A DNA stretch of 64,000 bases from Plasmodium coatneyi. Its lineage: Eukaryota; Apicomplexa; Aconoidasida; Haemosporida; Plasmodiidae. The position numbers and the translations under genes were made by a program. The notes under the pieces were generated by a model, which worked only from the letters and a program-made list of their open reading frames with translations, searched no databases and was not told where the DNA came from. Location of the stretch: contig NC_033566.1 of the NCBI RefSeq assembly GCF_001680005.1, positions 2,480,001 through 2,544,000 on the forward strand. Direction: 5' to 3'. This document shows positions 1 through 11,073 of the stretch, piece after piece (the first letter of the stretch is position 1; each line of letters starts with the position of its first letter).

Positions 1-2227
1 TGCAACGCACGTGTGTTTGCTTGTGCGTGTTTACTTGTGCTTTTTTTTTTTTTTTTTTAATTTGCTTCTTCCAATGGATGAATCATTTGTGGCCCATTAT
101 TGCGTTGCCCATTTGGTGTTTAACATGGTTAAGGGGAAGGTTAAGTTTTATTTTTTATTTTCCTTTTGTGGAGTCATTCCAAAGTTTTTCCGTTCTGAAC
201 AGTGCCCCATTAGCTCATCCTTCCACTGCTTAAATTTGTTCATTTGTATGCCATTGAGGTTACACGTTTCGCGAATTTTTCTACATAAAGGTAAAAAGTG
301 CATAGCACATGTGTGTGGAGATGCCTTAACTCCTTTACATACGTGCACTTAAAAACGTTCGCGGTGAACCGTCGCAGAGTTGGCTTGTAACGTTTAAATG
401 GGTTGAGAAAAAAGGCGAAAAGAATGAAAAAATGGAAAAGCGCGAAAAATGAAAGAAGTGAAGGAGTAAAGAAGAGAATCGTAAAAAAGGCATAGCATAC
501 TGCAGCGCAGCATAACATGACATAAAGGTGTATAAACACAGTTTTTTTTTTTTTCTTTTTCAAAAACAATAATTTGCTTACACGTATGTAAAGGGTAAAG
601 GTTTCTTTACACACAGACAGCCAAGTCATTATGGTTTTCACCAGCTACCCCAATGTAAGCTTTTTTTTTTTTTTTTTTTTGTTCTTAAAGCACTTATATT
701 TTTGCTTAATTTTGGAAGTTTATCTTGTAGGAGGAAAATGTTTTTTTCTTTCCTTTCTGCTTTGCATAATTTTACGAAAGGTCTAGGGGTATGGGTATAC
801 CGGAATACACATTGCGGGAAGTCAATCATGACTGTTATCATTTTCCTTTTTTACGTTTCACATTTTACGTTTTATTTTTTATAATTTATATTTTGTATTA
901 TATATTATGTACTATATATTTTTTCCTTTTTTTTCACCCTTTTGCGCTTTCTTTGTGTTTCTACATTTGCGCATGTTCATTTTTGTACTCCTTCGTTTGT
1001 GTAAAAGTGCGATTTTACATTTCTCTACTTTGCCGTCCCATTTTGCTTACTCATAATTTGCCTTTCCACTTTGCTCTCACCACTCCTGTGAGATGCCTTT
1101 TTTTCGTAAAAACAAAGCCATGTTGATTGCCACAGCTTCACTTTAAAAACCGCTGTGAAGGGCGCCACTTGTGTTTGTTTGAAGATATGTGTACATCTAC
1201 GCGTTTACATAAGCATACATATATAACTGTACACATAAGCGTATGTATTTTTTTTGTAAAATTATTTGTATTACTGTTACAACTCGAAAAAGGAAAAATA
1301 AAAAAATAAAAGTGAGAACGCACACAGGAACGAGCGAAATTTGTTTACCTGATTTGGGGAAAGATTGCCATCTGCAGAAGTTTCGTACCATTACGCATTT
1401 GCAGTGTGTCATCTGACCCCAATGCGAAATCCATTTAAGCGACAGAATTGTTTCATGTTTGATACATGAATATGTGTGTATGCTTCGTGGGCAACTACCG
1501 CGTGAGCAACAGCCGTATACGCAGACCGGTGTGGGGATTTTTCCCTTTTTTTAAACGACAAAAGAGCGGAAAACCAAGTTGTAATTTCCCCCCCTTTGCG
1601 TGATACGTCCTGTTCCCCCGTATGAGTGAACAACAACGCTGAATAAACCTCGATTTTGTTTTTGTTTTTTTTTTTTATTAAAAGAATTTTTTTGATTCTT
1701 TTTTGCGTTTGCAAACTTTTCTTTCCATGCTTTTCCTTCATTATTTATTTATACATTTTTATATATTTTTTTTTTTTGGAACGAATTAACACTATGTGGG
1801 AGTAAAATAAATGAGTGTGCTTCTCTCATTATTTGTGGAAAGAATATTTGAACGTTCATAAAATTTAATGTTATTATAGTTACACTACGCCTCGGCAACT
1901 GTGTGACTGCATTTTTGGATCACCAATGTATGCTTATGCGGGAGTAGTACCTCCTTGTACCTTTGCCTAAGATGTACATTCGTGAACACACACAGGTGCG
2001 TACAAGTGTTCTTGTTCACGCGCGTGTGCCCCTGTAGGTATATCTGCGAGTTTGTTTGTAGGCATATGCATGCATGTGTATTTGCCACGTTGATAATACC
2101 TAAAAGGGGAAGAAGGAACAAAAAAAGAACAACGGTATTATTCGATGCGGTAATGAGACGTGCATTATTTTAAACTCTTTGTCGTAATTCACCTTGTGGA
2201 TATAAGAAAAGAAAAAAAATTAAAGTG

Positions 2228-2260
<33 letters not shown>

Positions 2261-2316
2261 CACAGTAGTAGTACATACAGCAGCAGACACCCCATGACGT
2301 AGTCGGAAGAAAGATG

Positions 2317-2358
<42 letters not shown>

Positions 2359-2684
2359 GAAGTATACATATTCAATGATTCTATCAAAGTGCTTTACACA
2401 AAATAGTAAAAGGAGATGGACAAAGAAAAATATGAGTTGTATTTTAAGTGTATTTTTACACATTTAGATAAAAGCAGAAAGCAAATGCATCCAAATGTGT
2501 TTATTTTGCCTTTTGAGTAAATGTCTTATTTTGTTTGAGTTCGCGTGTTTAGGAAACTTGAGGAAATTCTAAGGAACTTTTTTTTTTTCTTCTTTTTTTC
2601 ATTTGCCTGCGCTTTTTATTTGAACACATCACTGCAGGGAAGACATAAAAATTAACTCAATTGTTCATCACGTTTATGCTCTTT

Positions 2685-2728
<44 letters not shown>

Positions 2729-4021
2729 TATCAACTCATTTATTTGAAAGGTTTGCCTTTTTTTTACACGCCCTTTTTGTGTCTTTCTGTGTAAAAAAAT
2801 TTGTTATGTGTACGTACGCACATCAAGGCGTCCGTATCTACATACATGCGTGCCTACGTTTATATTAGTGATCTTTTTGGGTAATAATTGTGAATACACA
2901 AGGAAAACTTACCATTTTTATACCTTTTAAAGAACGTTTAGTCCATCTACATGTGAGTCTTTTTTCCCTCCTATTCACAGGAACAGTGTTCGTAGCAGTG
3001 AATACGTATAGTAATTTTTTTTATTTTTTAATTTATGTTATTAATATTTGTGAAAGTGAAACAAACACAAATACATATGATTTGCTTAAATTAGTCATTC
3101 GCCTTCTGCATACCTCACTGTGGGCTGGCGTGTTATCGTATTTGCGTCATCGAAATGGAGGGGTGACAAATCCTGTATACACATTTGCATACCTATATGC
3201 GTACGTTCGCACATACATACACGAACATACCAACGCACGAACGAGAATGTTAATTCCCTGATACTCTGAGAAAAGAGACAAACGAAACATACACCAATCA
3301 GGGCGCACATAATGCCCTTTGCACGAATGGTCATTGGATGGAGTGTGCCCCGTTATTCTTCCCCCCTTTTTTAATTGTGTTATATACAATTTTTTCCTTT
3401 TTTCCATAAGGGAGCACACCCATATATAGGGTGCATACCCATTAACCAATTTGATGATGTTATAATTATAGTTATTTTTTATGTGTGAAAAAGTACGCGC
3501 ATTGGAAGGAAAGTGAAAAGTGGCAAAGACGACACGAAGCTGGACGAAGCAAAACGAAGCGTCAGTTTTGTTCTCGTACAGATATGAAATAAAAAGGCAC
3601 GCTGTTCGTGATCGGCAAAACAACACGCTAACGCAACGGCAGAGAAACAATTCAACAAGCATCCAAAAATAGGAAGAATCAAATCTGCATGAGCTACCAT
3701 GGTCTGCATTAACCCTAGTGGACGCTTATTTTTTTCCCCATTATATGGGCACATATATACGTATTCGTGAATAGCGCTTGACCATTTCCCCGTGCCTTTT
3801 TTTTTTTTTTTGTGTTTTGTGTAGCCATAAAGTGTACATGATAAAAAGTTTGCGCGTTTCCTTCATCATTTCACCACTTTGCCATTTCTCTTTTTCTTAA
3901 ATTTCCAAATTTCCCCGCATTTTTGAAATACACCAAGGTATTGGCTCTCCGCCCGAGACTCTGCCCCATTCTGCTCCTTCCCGTCGTACCCCCCGCATTT
4001 GCCACTTTACAACAGAACAAG
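1..4021. other. Intergenic/5' flank, no supported gene
   Basis: I see no convincing coding region here. Open frames in this stretch are short, phenylalanine- or lysine-rich and follow homopolymer runs. The segment carries many poly-T tracts (for example 541-552, 661-680 and 2694-2723) and one facing poly-T/poly-A pair listed separately. The last few hundred bases lie immediately upstream of the zinc-finger gene and probably contain its promoter and 5' UTR, but no defined motif can be assigned. Confidence 0.6.
2230..2356. repeat. Facing poly-T (2230-2258) and poly-A (2317-2356) tracts
   Basis: A run of about 29 T is followed 58 bases later by a run of 40 A, forming an inverted homopolymer pair that could fold into a long T-A hairpin. 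Plasmodium intergenic DNA is rich in poly(dA:dT), so each tract alone is ordinary. The head-to-head pairing is the notable point. Homopolymer lengths may contain sequencing error. Confidence 0.85.
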
Positions 4022-7000
4022 ATGAGCGTCGGTGTGCCCGTGACGAAGTCGTTCAACAAACTGAAGAAGTATCCGTACGAGATAAACAAGTTCGATAGGC
4101 GAGAAACGAACGAATATTTTTACCTACCCGTCGATTGTCCACGTATGAAAAAATGTGATGATGCGTATTGCCCTCTGGCACACACGAAATTGGAGAAGAT
4201 TTTCCACCCCATAGTGTATAAAACGCAAGCATGTCAGATGGCAAAAGATGGAGCTTGTGATTATTTTCAGAAATGTGCCTTCTATCATGATTCGAATGAC
4301 AAAAATGAGGCACACTTGAATTGGACCATTTGGGAAAAGAAGTGGAACAAGTGGAGAAATAACATCGATAGTATACTGACTCATCATAATAAGAACGATA
4401 AGGAAATTAGGAGGAAGGTGGAGAGCATTCTGAAAATCCGTATGCCACACTTTAATTACAACTCAAATAAGAGTGGCCTCTTTTTGAATAAGAATGCATC
4501 GTTTTACTCTACGTGGTCGAACAGCAGTCAGGGTGGCGGTGTGAGCAGTGGCAACAGAATGAGTAGTCTGGGTAGCGGTTTGGGAAGCAGTCTAGGAAGC
4601 AGTCTGGGAAGCGGTATCGGAAGTGGTCTTGGAAGCGGTCTTGGAAGCGGTCTAGGCAGCGGCTTGAATAACCTTCTGTGCAGTTCCATCAACGCGTCGA
4701 TTACGCACTGCCCGACGACGATGTATACAAACCCGTGGAATACTAAACAACCGAATAGTGGAAAGAAAAATATAAAAAGTAGCAATGATAATAAAACTGG
4801 CAACAGCAACAACAACAATAGTGGTAGTTCTATCTGGATAAATGAGCTGAGCGATTTAGGAAGTGTAAATTACGACAAAACGACAAACATGAACACATCG
4901 TTTATGAACAAAAATAACATGTACTGTGATGAAACGCTGAGTTATAATAGCAATACGACCGAATGTGGACTGAACTTCGATATGCTGGACAATAATGCGT
5001 ATAAGGTTGTTGAGTTTTGCTTCACCGATTATGAAAATAATAAGACGAAGGGTGGTTGGAGGGATAACTATAACTCCGATGTGGTAAACGTTCAGGCGAC
5101 GAATTCTTTCTTTTCGCACGGTTTGAAGGGGCATGAGGGGGAGAGCAAGGGACAGTCCAAAGTTGGCACGGGAAGTGGAACAGTTGGTGGTGCTGTTAGT
5201 GGAGGTATGGCTGGAGAAGGTAGTTGTGCTGCTCAGGAGAGTAATCCCTTCCAGGGGATGACCTATAACAAGGCGTACGAATATTTTCCAAGTTTGGCAG
5301 AAATGGCAAATGGAGAAGACGCAACAAATCAGCCAGACGGAATGAACGCAAATCTGTTCAAAAAGGCTCACACAAATGTGGACAATTTTAAGGACGAGCT
5401 GATAACAGAGAGGAATAGCAGCCCAGAAGGAAGCTTCGACTTAATAGGTTCTAAATATTTTTCCAACAACTCAAATAATACTTCCATTTTCGAGAACTAT
5501 GCGAATTTGTCGACCATATTTGATGCTACTGAGAGTAATAATAAGACAAGTAGTTTTGCGAACATGTCCAATTGCAACACCTTCGATCACCTCAGTTTTG
5601 ATGACACGGGTAGGAGTGGAGCTAACAACTGCTTCTTTACAAATGAGCATGTGGAGGAGGGACAGGGGTGCAAGATTGATCGGGAACCTGCTGACGTGGG
5701 AAGTGGAATTCGATTCGTTGACTCTGGCACGAGTGAAGTGCTAAGTGGTGTGGGAAGCGAACTTGTGACAGCTGCAAAGGAGGAGAATGTAACCAACGGG
5801 GTGAACAGCGAAAGGGAATTGAAAGCAGAAGACGGGGATAAAAATGGCAGTGCTACATTAACAGGGAACACCACAAAGGGCCAAAATAAAATGTCAAAGA
5901 AGAATAAAAATAAAAAAGGGGCAGATGCAAATATAGGAAGCAATAACGGAAGTAACAACAGTAGTAGTGCACTGAGTGGAGGAAGCAACCATACCAGGAC
6001 AAGTACCTTTAGCGAAGTCCTTTGCTCGGGGAGCACTGAACTGAAGAACGAACTGAAGAGCGAACTGAACGAGAAAAGGAAAAACACCAAGAAGGAGAAT
6101 CCGATGAGCAAAAATTGTAACAATGAGAAGGACCAAGACGATAAGAAAAATGGAAGCACCAAATCTTTGTGTGCTAGCGAAAGGAACGATGAAGATTTTA
6201 GCAACGTCGAACAGTCTTCTGTGGAGAGGGAGAAGGGGAAAAATGCCAAGGGAAAGAAGGGTGGCAACACGGCCAGTACGAACAAAAGTGGAAATAAAAA
6301 TTCGAAAAAAGGCACAACGGAAAGTGGCAGTAATGGCGGAACACCCAGGAACAGGAAGCACGTCGAAGGGGACGACCAGCAGAGTGACCATCGAGAAGGT
6401 ACCGACCAGGAGATGGGGCAGAGGGAGCAGAACAGCGGCAAGGAAGTCGAAATGGGCAGTCATAGGAACGACCATTCTTCGAGAGACAAAGCTAGCAAAA
6501 ACGGAAACGGGAGCGAGAAGAGTAGGAGCAGTGCACTGAACGGAAGAGACGTCATCGTCAAAGGGAGCAGTAGCTGTAGTGGGGTGAATTCCATGAATCA
6601 GGCGAAAGTTACCTGTGAGGAAGTGAGCACTGCTGTATGCACTACTTCCAGAGCGAACTTTGACTGGGCGAATAGAACCCAAGATGTGGAAAATAAGAAG
6701 CAGAATCATGGCACAACATTTAACAGTTTAGGTAGTGTGCAAAACAGAGGCAAATCCATAGACATTTACAATGCTATAAACTCGAATCGTGGCGTTGTGA
6801 GGAAATCTACCGCGGAGTCCACCCCCAACAATGGTAACCATGTGGATGACAAGAAGCAAGTGGAGGAGGAGGGCTGTTGCCAGACAGGCAATTACTCCAA
6901 CTGCACGGAAAATAGTGTGCCCTCAAAGGAACCAAGCGAGTTCGTCATTTCGAAGAAGCAACTCGTGCAGCAGAAGGAAAGTATGTTTTATAATTACACT

Positions 7001-7867
7001 AGGGGTAGCATGGATAGCAAGTTGGCCGGGTTGGAATCTTCTGGGGGGACAAACAGGGTAGGCGAAATAGGAGGCATGCTGTTTGGAAAGAAGAAGAACA
7101 ACTCTGCGTTCATTTTGAAGGAGGGGGAGGACCACTCGAGCATGTCCTTGCAGGGGGGGAGCGGCAGAATGGGCGACGATTTGGATAGCATTTTTAACCA
7201 AAGTTCAAACATGGGGAACCCGTTCAGCCAAGGCATAGGCTCTCCATTCAGTGTGCGGAGGGGAAACTCGTTTAGCGAAAGCAACACTTCGAACGACACG
7301 TATAGCAATTTTTTTATAAAAGAGGAAGGTTTACACCCGCTGCAGAGTAGCCATTTTGAGGAGGTCACTAAATCGAAGGAGTACAACACAAATGAGAAAG
7401 AAGGGAATGATTCAATGGATTACACAAACAACCTGCTAAATATATTCCTCTCCTGTAATAGCATTAACGAGAATTTTGAGTGCACAAATGAAGCGGATAA
7501 TAGGTTCAGCAATTTTAAAGAGGACACGAACCTGTTTGGTTACAAAGAAAAAGAAGTGACAAATGGAAGCGAGCTTTTTAATTATTCTTCCTCCAACAAT
7601 TTTAACCCTTTTGGGAATTACAATTTTTTGGGTCCTTCCTGTTTACAGTGTAAGCACTACAAAAATGAAATAAAAAACTTAATGGTTCAGATGAAACTTT
7701 TACGAGAGGAGCTGTTCAAGTGCAAGCAGATAATTATGTCGTCTGGGCTGAATGGAGGTAATGGTAATAAAGTGAATCCGTGTAATTACAACTGGATGAA
7801 CAGGAAGGGTTTTTCGGATATATATGAGAAGAAGAATTTCGTGTCTTCCATCGAGGGGAATGATTAA
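4022..7867 (+). CDS. Tandem CCCH zinc-finger protein (Unkempt/plant-TZF-like), single exon, 1281 aa
   Basis: Probable cytoplasmic RNA-binding protein acting in post-transcriptional control. That role is inferred from the CCCH family; the target is unknown. The frame is open upstream from about 3923, but the ATG at 4022 in the context AACAAGATGAG is the likely start because the preceding residues look like translated UTR. Two zinc fingers sit near the N-terminus: C39-x5-C45-x4-C50-x3-H54, then 16 residues, then C71-x7-C79-x5-C85-x3-H89. The linker signature HPIVYKTQAC before the second finger is like Unkempt-family CCCH domains. The remainder is low complexity and probably disordered: a GSGL repeat near residues 190-220, long Asn/Ser/Gly/Lys-rich tracts, and a short Cys-containing coiled coil near the C-terminus (about residues 1210-1245, CLQCKHYKNEIKNL). 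No intron is visible. Long antisense open frames here reflect composition only. Confidence 0.9.
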   Translation: MSVGVPVTKSFNKLKKYPYEINKFDRRETNEYFYLPVDCPRMKKCDDAYCPLAHTKLEKIFHPIVYKTQACQMAKDGACDYFQKCAFYHDSNDKNEAHLNWTIWEKKWNKWRNNIDSILTHHNKNDKEIRRKVESILKIRMPHFNYNSNKSGLFLNKNASFYSTWSNSSQGGGVSSGNRMSSLGSGLGSSLGSSLGSGIGSGLGSGLGSGLGSGLNNLLCSSINASITHCPTTMYTNPWNTKQPNSGKKNIKSSNDNKTGNSNNNNSGSSIWINELSDLGSVNYDKTTNMNTSFMNKNNMYCDETLSYNSNTTECGLNFDMLDNNAYKVVEFCFTDYENNKTKGGWRDNYNSDVVNVQATNSFFSHGLKGHEGESKGQSKVGTGSGTVGGAVSGGMAGEGSCAAQESNPFQGMTYNKAYEYFPSLAEMANGEDATNQPDGMNANLFKKAHTNVDNFKDELITERNSSPEGSFDLIGSKYFSNNSNNTSIFENYANLSTIFDATESNNKTSSFANMSNCNTFDHLSFDDTGRSGANNCFFTNEHVEEGQGCKIDREPADVGSGIRFVDSGTSEVLSGVGSELVTAAKEENVTNGVNSERELKAEDGDKNGSATLTGNTTKGQNKMSKKNKNKKGADANIGSNNGSNNSSSALSGGSNHTRTSTFSEVLCSGSTELKNELKSELNEKRKNTKKENPMSKNCNNEKDQDDKKNGSTKSLCASERNDEDFSNVEQSSVEREKGKNAKGKKGGNTASTNKSGNKNSKKGTTESGSNGGTPRNRKHVEGDDQQSDHREGTDQEMGQREQNSGKEVEMGSHRNDHSSRDKASKNGNGSEKSRSSALNGRDVIVKGSSSCSGVNSMNQAKVTCEEVSTAVCTTSRANFDWANRTQDVENKKQNHGTTFNSLGSVQNRGKSIDIYNAINSNRGVVRKSTAESTPNNGNHVDDKKQVEEEGCCQTGNYSNCTENSVPSKEPSEFVISKKQLVQQKESMFYNYTRGSMDSKLAGLESSGGTNRVGEIGGMLFGKKKNNSAFILKEGEDHSSMSLQGGSGRMGDDLDSIFNQSSNMGNPFSQGIGSPFSVRRGNSFSESNTSNDTYSNFFIKEEGLHPLQSSHFEEVTKSKEYNTNEKEGNDSMDYTNNLLNIFLSCNSINENFECTNEADNRFSNFKEDTNLFGYKEKEVTNGSELFNYSSSNNFNPFGNYNFLGPSCLQCKHYKNEIKNLMVQMKLLREELFKCKQIIMSSGLNGGNGNKVNPCNYNWMNRKGFSDIYEKKNFVSSIEGND

Positions 7868-10800
7868 TGGGGTCAATCAGGGGGGATAAACCTGGCAGAG
7901 TTTTTCTCCCACTGGGGAGGATACCCCAGAACAACTTCTATAGCAGCCATCGTGCAAACAAATTTCAGTACCTTCTTTTTACGCCCATTATATATTTCTA
8001 AGTGATTGTGGAGATTTGTCCACGCACTTCCCATTTGATATGGGCAGAGAATTAAATCCTTCCCAGTTTGGAGGTCTGTATAGATGACGCCACTGATAAT
8101 TGAAGAGTAGAAAAAAGCACACCATATTTAGTTACTCCTATCGAATGAACAGATTTTTGAATGGGCTACTCGCCCATTATTTATTCACGTAATTTCCGTT
8201 CGAATTTTTATTTTATCAAAATGGCAGAAGGGTATTTGGACAATTCTTTCCTGGGAGAACGTACATCTGTACGTATGTAGGTACCCCCATGTGTATTTTT
8301 TTTTTCCTTTTTTAATGTAAATATGAACGTTTGTGAACTTAATGCTCATTTTTTTTTTTTTTTTTTTTTTTGAAGCACCTCAGTTTGAGACGCACGCACT
8401 GCAGATTCACGCCCGCATCTATCGGGAAGTGAGAGCCCTCATGCATATGCTCTGCACGTGCTGCGCGCTCAGGGCGGCTTGATGATTTCCAAACAGATCA
8501 TCCCTCCCAACCGTACCACTACTTTTTCATGCCAATTTTTGCACGCACAGTTTGCCCCATTTTTGAGATGTATTGTTTATTTGTGGAATTGTTAAATTAT
8601 TTTCGACGCCAGAATGATGCGAACGCCTTGGGGGGCGCATCTCCCCCCTGCTGGCACAAACACGTACGTGCCAGTGCATAAGGTGAAGTAGGTTCATTTA
8701 ATTAACTCGTTTGTGATTTCATATTTTTTAGTAACATTCGAAAAATTAGAAAACTCGAAAAATAAAAAAGTAAAAAAAATTTGCGACAATAAATCAACTT
8801 TGGCGTATTTGGACACCATCGGTTGAAAATTTTATGGAGTGAATATTTTGAAGCGTCCCTTGGGAGGGCACACCGGTAGACATTTCTAATCGGGCTAGAT
8901 AAGATAAAAGGGGGGACACAGAACAGTGGCAAGGGAACATAATGGAACCTATTTGACCCCTTTGTGCGTGTTATAAGCAGCCCTTTCTTCGAATCATTAT
9001 ACGTACTTTTGTGGAGGAGCACCCCTGTGTAAGATACCGTTTGCATGGAACTTTAATTTGTGTACGATTGGCTCTACATTGAGTAAACACTTCCTTGCAT
9101 GCGTAATAATAATGCGGTCAGTTCTATATGGGTTAATTAACGGAAGGTGAAATTTGCCTAACCACTACTGCCTTCAAGATGAAATCTTTTCCTTTTCACT
9201 AAAGAATTGGAAATCGACCTGGCTGGCACATCCTTCTAGGAGTTTACCAGGTAGCTAGGCGTGTGTGTGAATATATATGTGCCTACTTCTTACCTGTGTT
9301 AGTACAGAAAAAAAAAATACATGTAGTAATTTTTAAATGTATACAAATTTGTTTATCATTGGAAAGTGCACACACCAGTTAGGCACAGCACTGTTTCAAC
9401 CCCTTCATCCTTTGCGAACAGCGACGAGTGAAACGCAACCTGTTTTAATGTCAGATGGAATGTGGAGAACCTGTGTAGTAGTGCAACGCATACGCATGTG
9501 CATGTTCATATGCATGCCAACAAATGAGTAGGTGTAGTGTGTAGAGGTGCACCCATGGAGAGAAGGAATATTTGCTGAAGCAACTGATAACTAATTGGCC
9601 ACAACTATAGTTGGGTCGAACCTAAGTTATTCCCTTTCATTCTGCGTAGTAATCTGAGCATAGATTTTTATTTTCTTCACTCGTGCGGATTAGAATGCAT
9701 GTTCCTATGTACTTGTGTGTGTACTAACAGGTGTGCAAGTAGGTGAATTACTACCTAACTAGCCAAACTTCACTTCTACAAGAGAACGCGGGTGAAGAAG
9801 AAATAGTAAAAAATAGTCACAGTTGAGATGAAGAAAAATTTCACATTTGTGTGATTTCAGAGTTCATGGGGGGAATTAAATTTACTGAAATGTGCCACGT
9901 GTGTGTTTAGCTAGCAGAGAAGAGGGGCGCTGCGCTAAAGTGGCGAAGAGGTGTTGCAAGCAGGAACAGAAGTGCGAATTGGCAAAGTACAGAAGAACAA
10001 CTGAAGTGGTATTCGCTCGGTCAATAAGTTAAAAATTTTTTAGATCAAAAGATACGGGTGGTGTGAAGGTAGAGGTGTTCTTAATTTATCTCGCGCCATT
10101 CTGGTGGGAGGCAGGTGGTAGAAAAATTCTGCACGAGTTGTTCATAGTTTGTTGTACTGTTTAAGCCATATATTGGGAGTTTTTTTTTCTGGAAAAATTT
10201 AAAAAAATAAAATAAAATAAAACAGGTGAAATATAAAATGGAAAAAATGACAAAATAAACGAGAACATGTGAACCCTTTTTAAATTTTTCTACCAACACG
10301 GTGTATTTATTATAAACGGCGTTAGTTCAACATTTAGCGTTGTTGAGAAAAATGCTTCTAACTACGCGTAATGAGAACAGAGCGCCTGCTTAACCAGAGA
10401 TGCGAGAAAGAATTGGTGCAGCTATCAAGTACCTATTGTATTTTACACGTTTATTTATTTAAGGAAGGTTCGCGAAGGTAAATTACAATGTTTCGCTTTT
10501 TCCCGTTTAGTAGCAAAAAAAAAGGGCTGAATTTTCATTCTCAGAGAGAATCTTACCGATAAATGGAATGACCTAAGCAGTACGCACGAAAATGTGTGCA
10601 ATTGTATTGGTGTATATATGAGGAACTGTTCTGTTGTAATAGGTAGAACGGTCCAACCTTTTTTTTTTTTTTTATCAGAATGAAAACTGTAGAAGAGAAA
10701 AAAAAGGATAAGATTATTATAATTTTGGAACACACTGAATTATGGGTTACCTTTCCTTGTTGGATGATCCCGTGGATTTAAATTATCTCGTTTTCAAATG

Positions 10801-11073
10801 CCAATGTATTTATTTTTTCTATATTATTTGAACGTTCTGGTAAATTAGAGTGTTGCCCTTGTTTGAGCATAGTCCGCCAAGCGTTTGCGGTGGTAAAGTG
10901 TGTGCCCCCCGAGGGAGTCACTTTGTGTAGAATTTTTTTTTTTCATCTATTCATTTTTTTTTATGTTGTTTTTTCCCCGCTGTAGATAGAAGTGCTTTTG
11001 GGTATATACATCTGTGGATTTGATTCTCCCCTTTTGTTCAAGTAATGCCGAAAATATTGGAAGATGGGAAGGG
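7868..11073. other. Intergenic, 3' flank of zinc-finger gene and 5' flank of next gene
   Basis: About 3.2 kb without a convincing gene. It contains poly-T near 8349-8371 and several short frames with no recognisable domain. A short frame starting at 10742 (MGYLSLLDDPVDLNYL, then a stop after 29 codons) has a normal-looking composition. It could be a first exon of the gene downstream, but I cannot identify a convincing donor that joins it in phase. Confidence 0.5.

Noticed and set aside
2890..3662. Frames of 123 (+) and 171 (-) residues upstream of the zinc-finger gene
   Set aside because: They overlap on opposite strands, have uneven composition with Cys/Phe/Tyr clusters and show no splice or domain support.
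5587..6709. Long antisense open frames (284 and 271 residues) opposite the zinc-finger gene
   Set aside because: They mirror the Ser/Lys/Gly/Asn-rich low-complexity codons of the plus-strand gene and have Phe/Leu/Pro-rich, domain-free translations.
9590..9630. tRNA-like B-box (GGGTCGAACC)
   Set aside because: No A-box, anticodon stem or acceptor pairing could be drawn around it.
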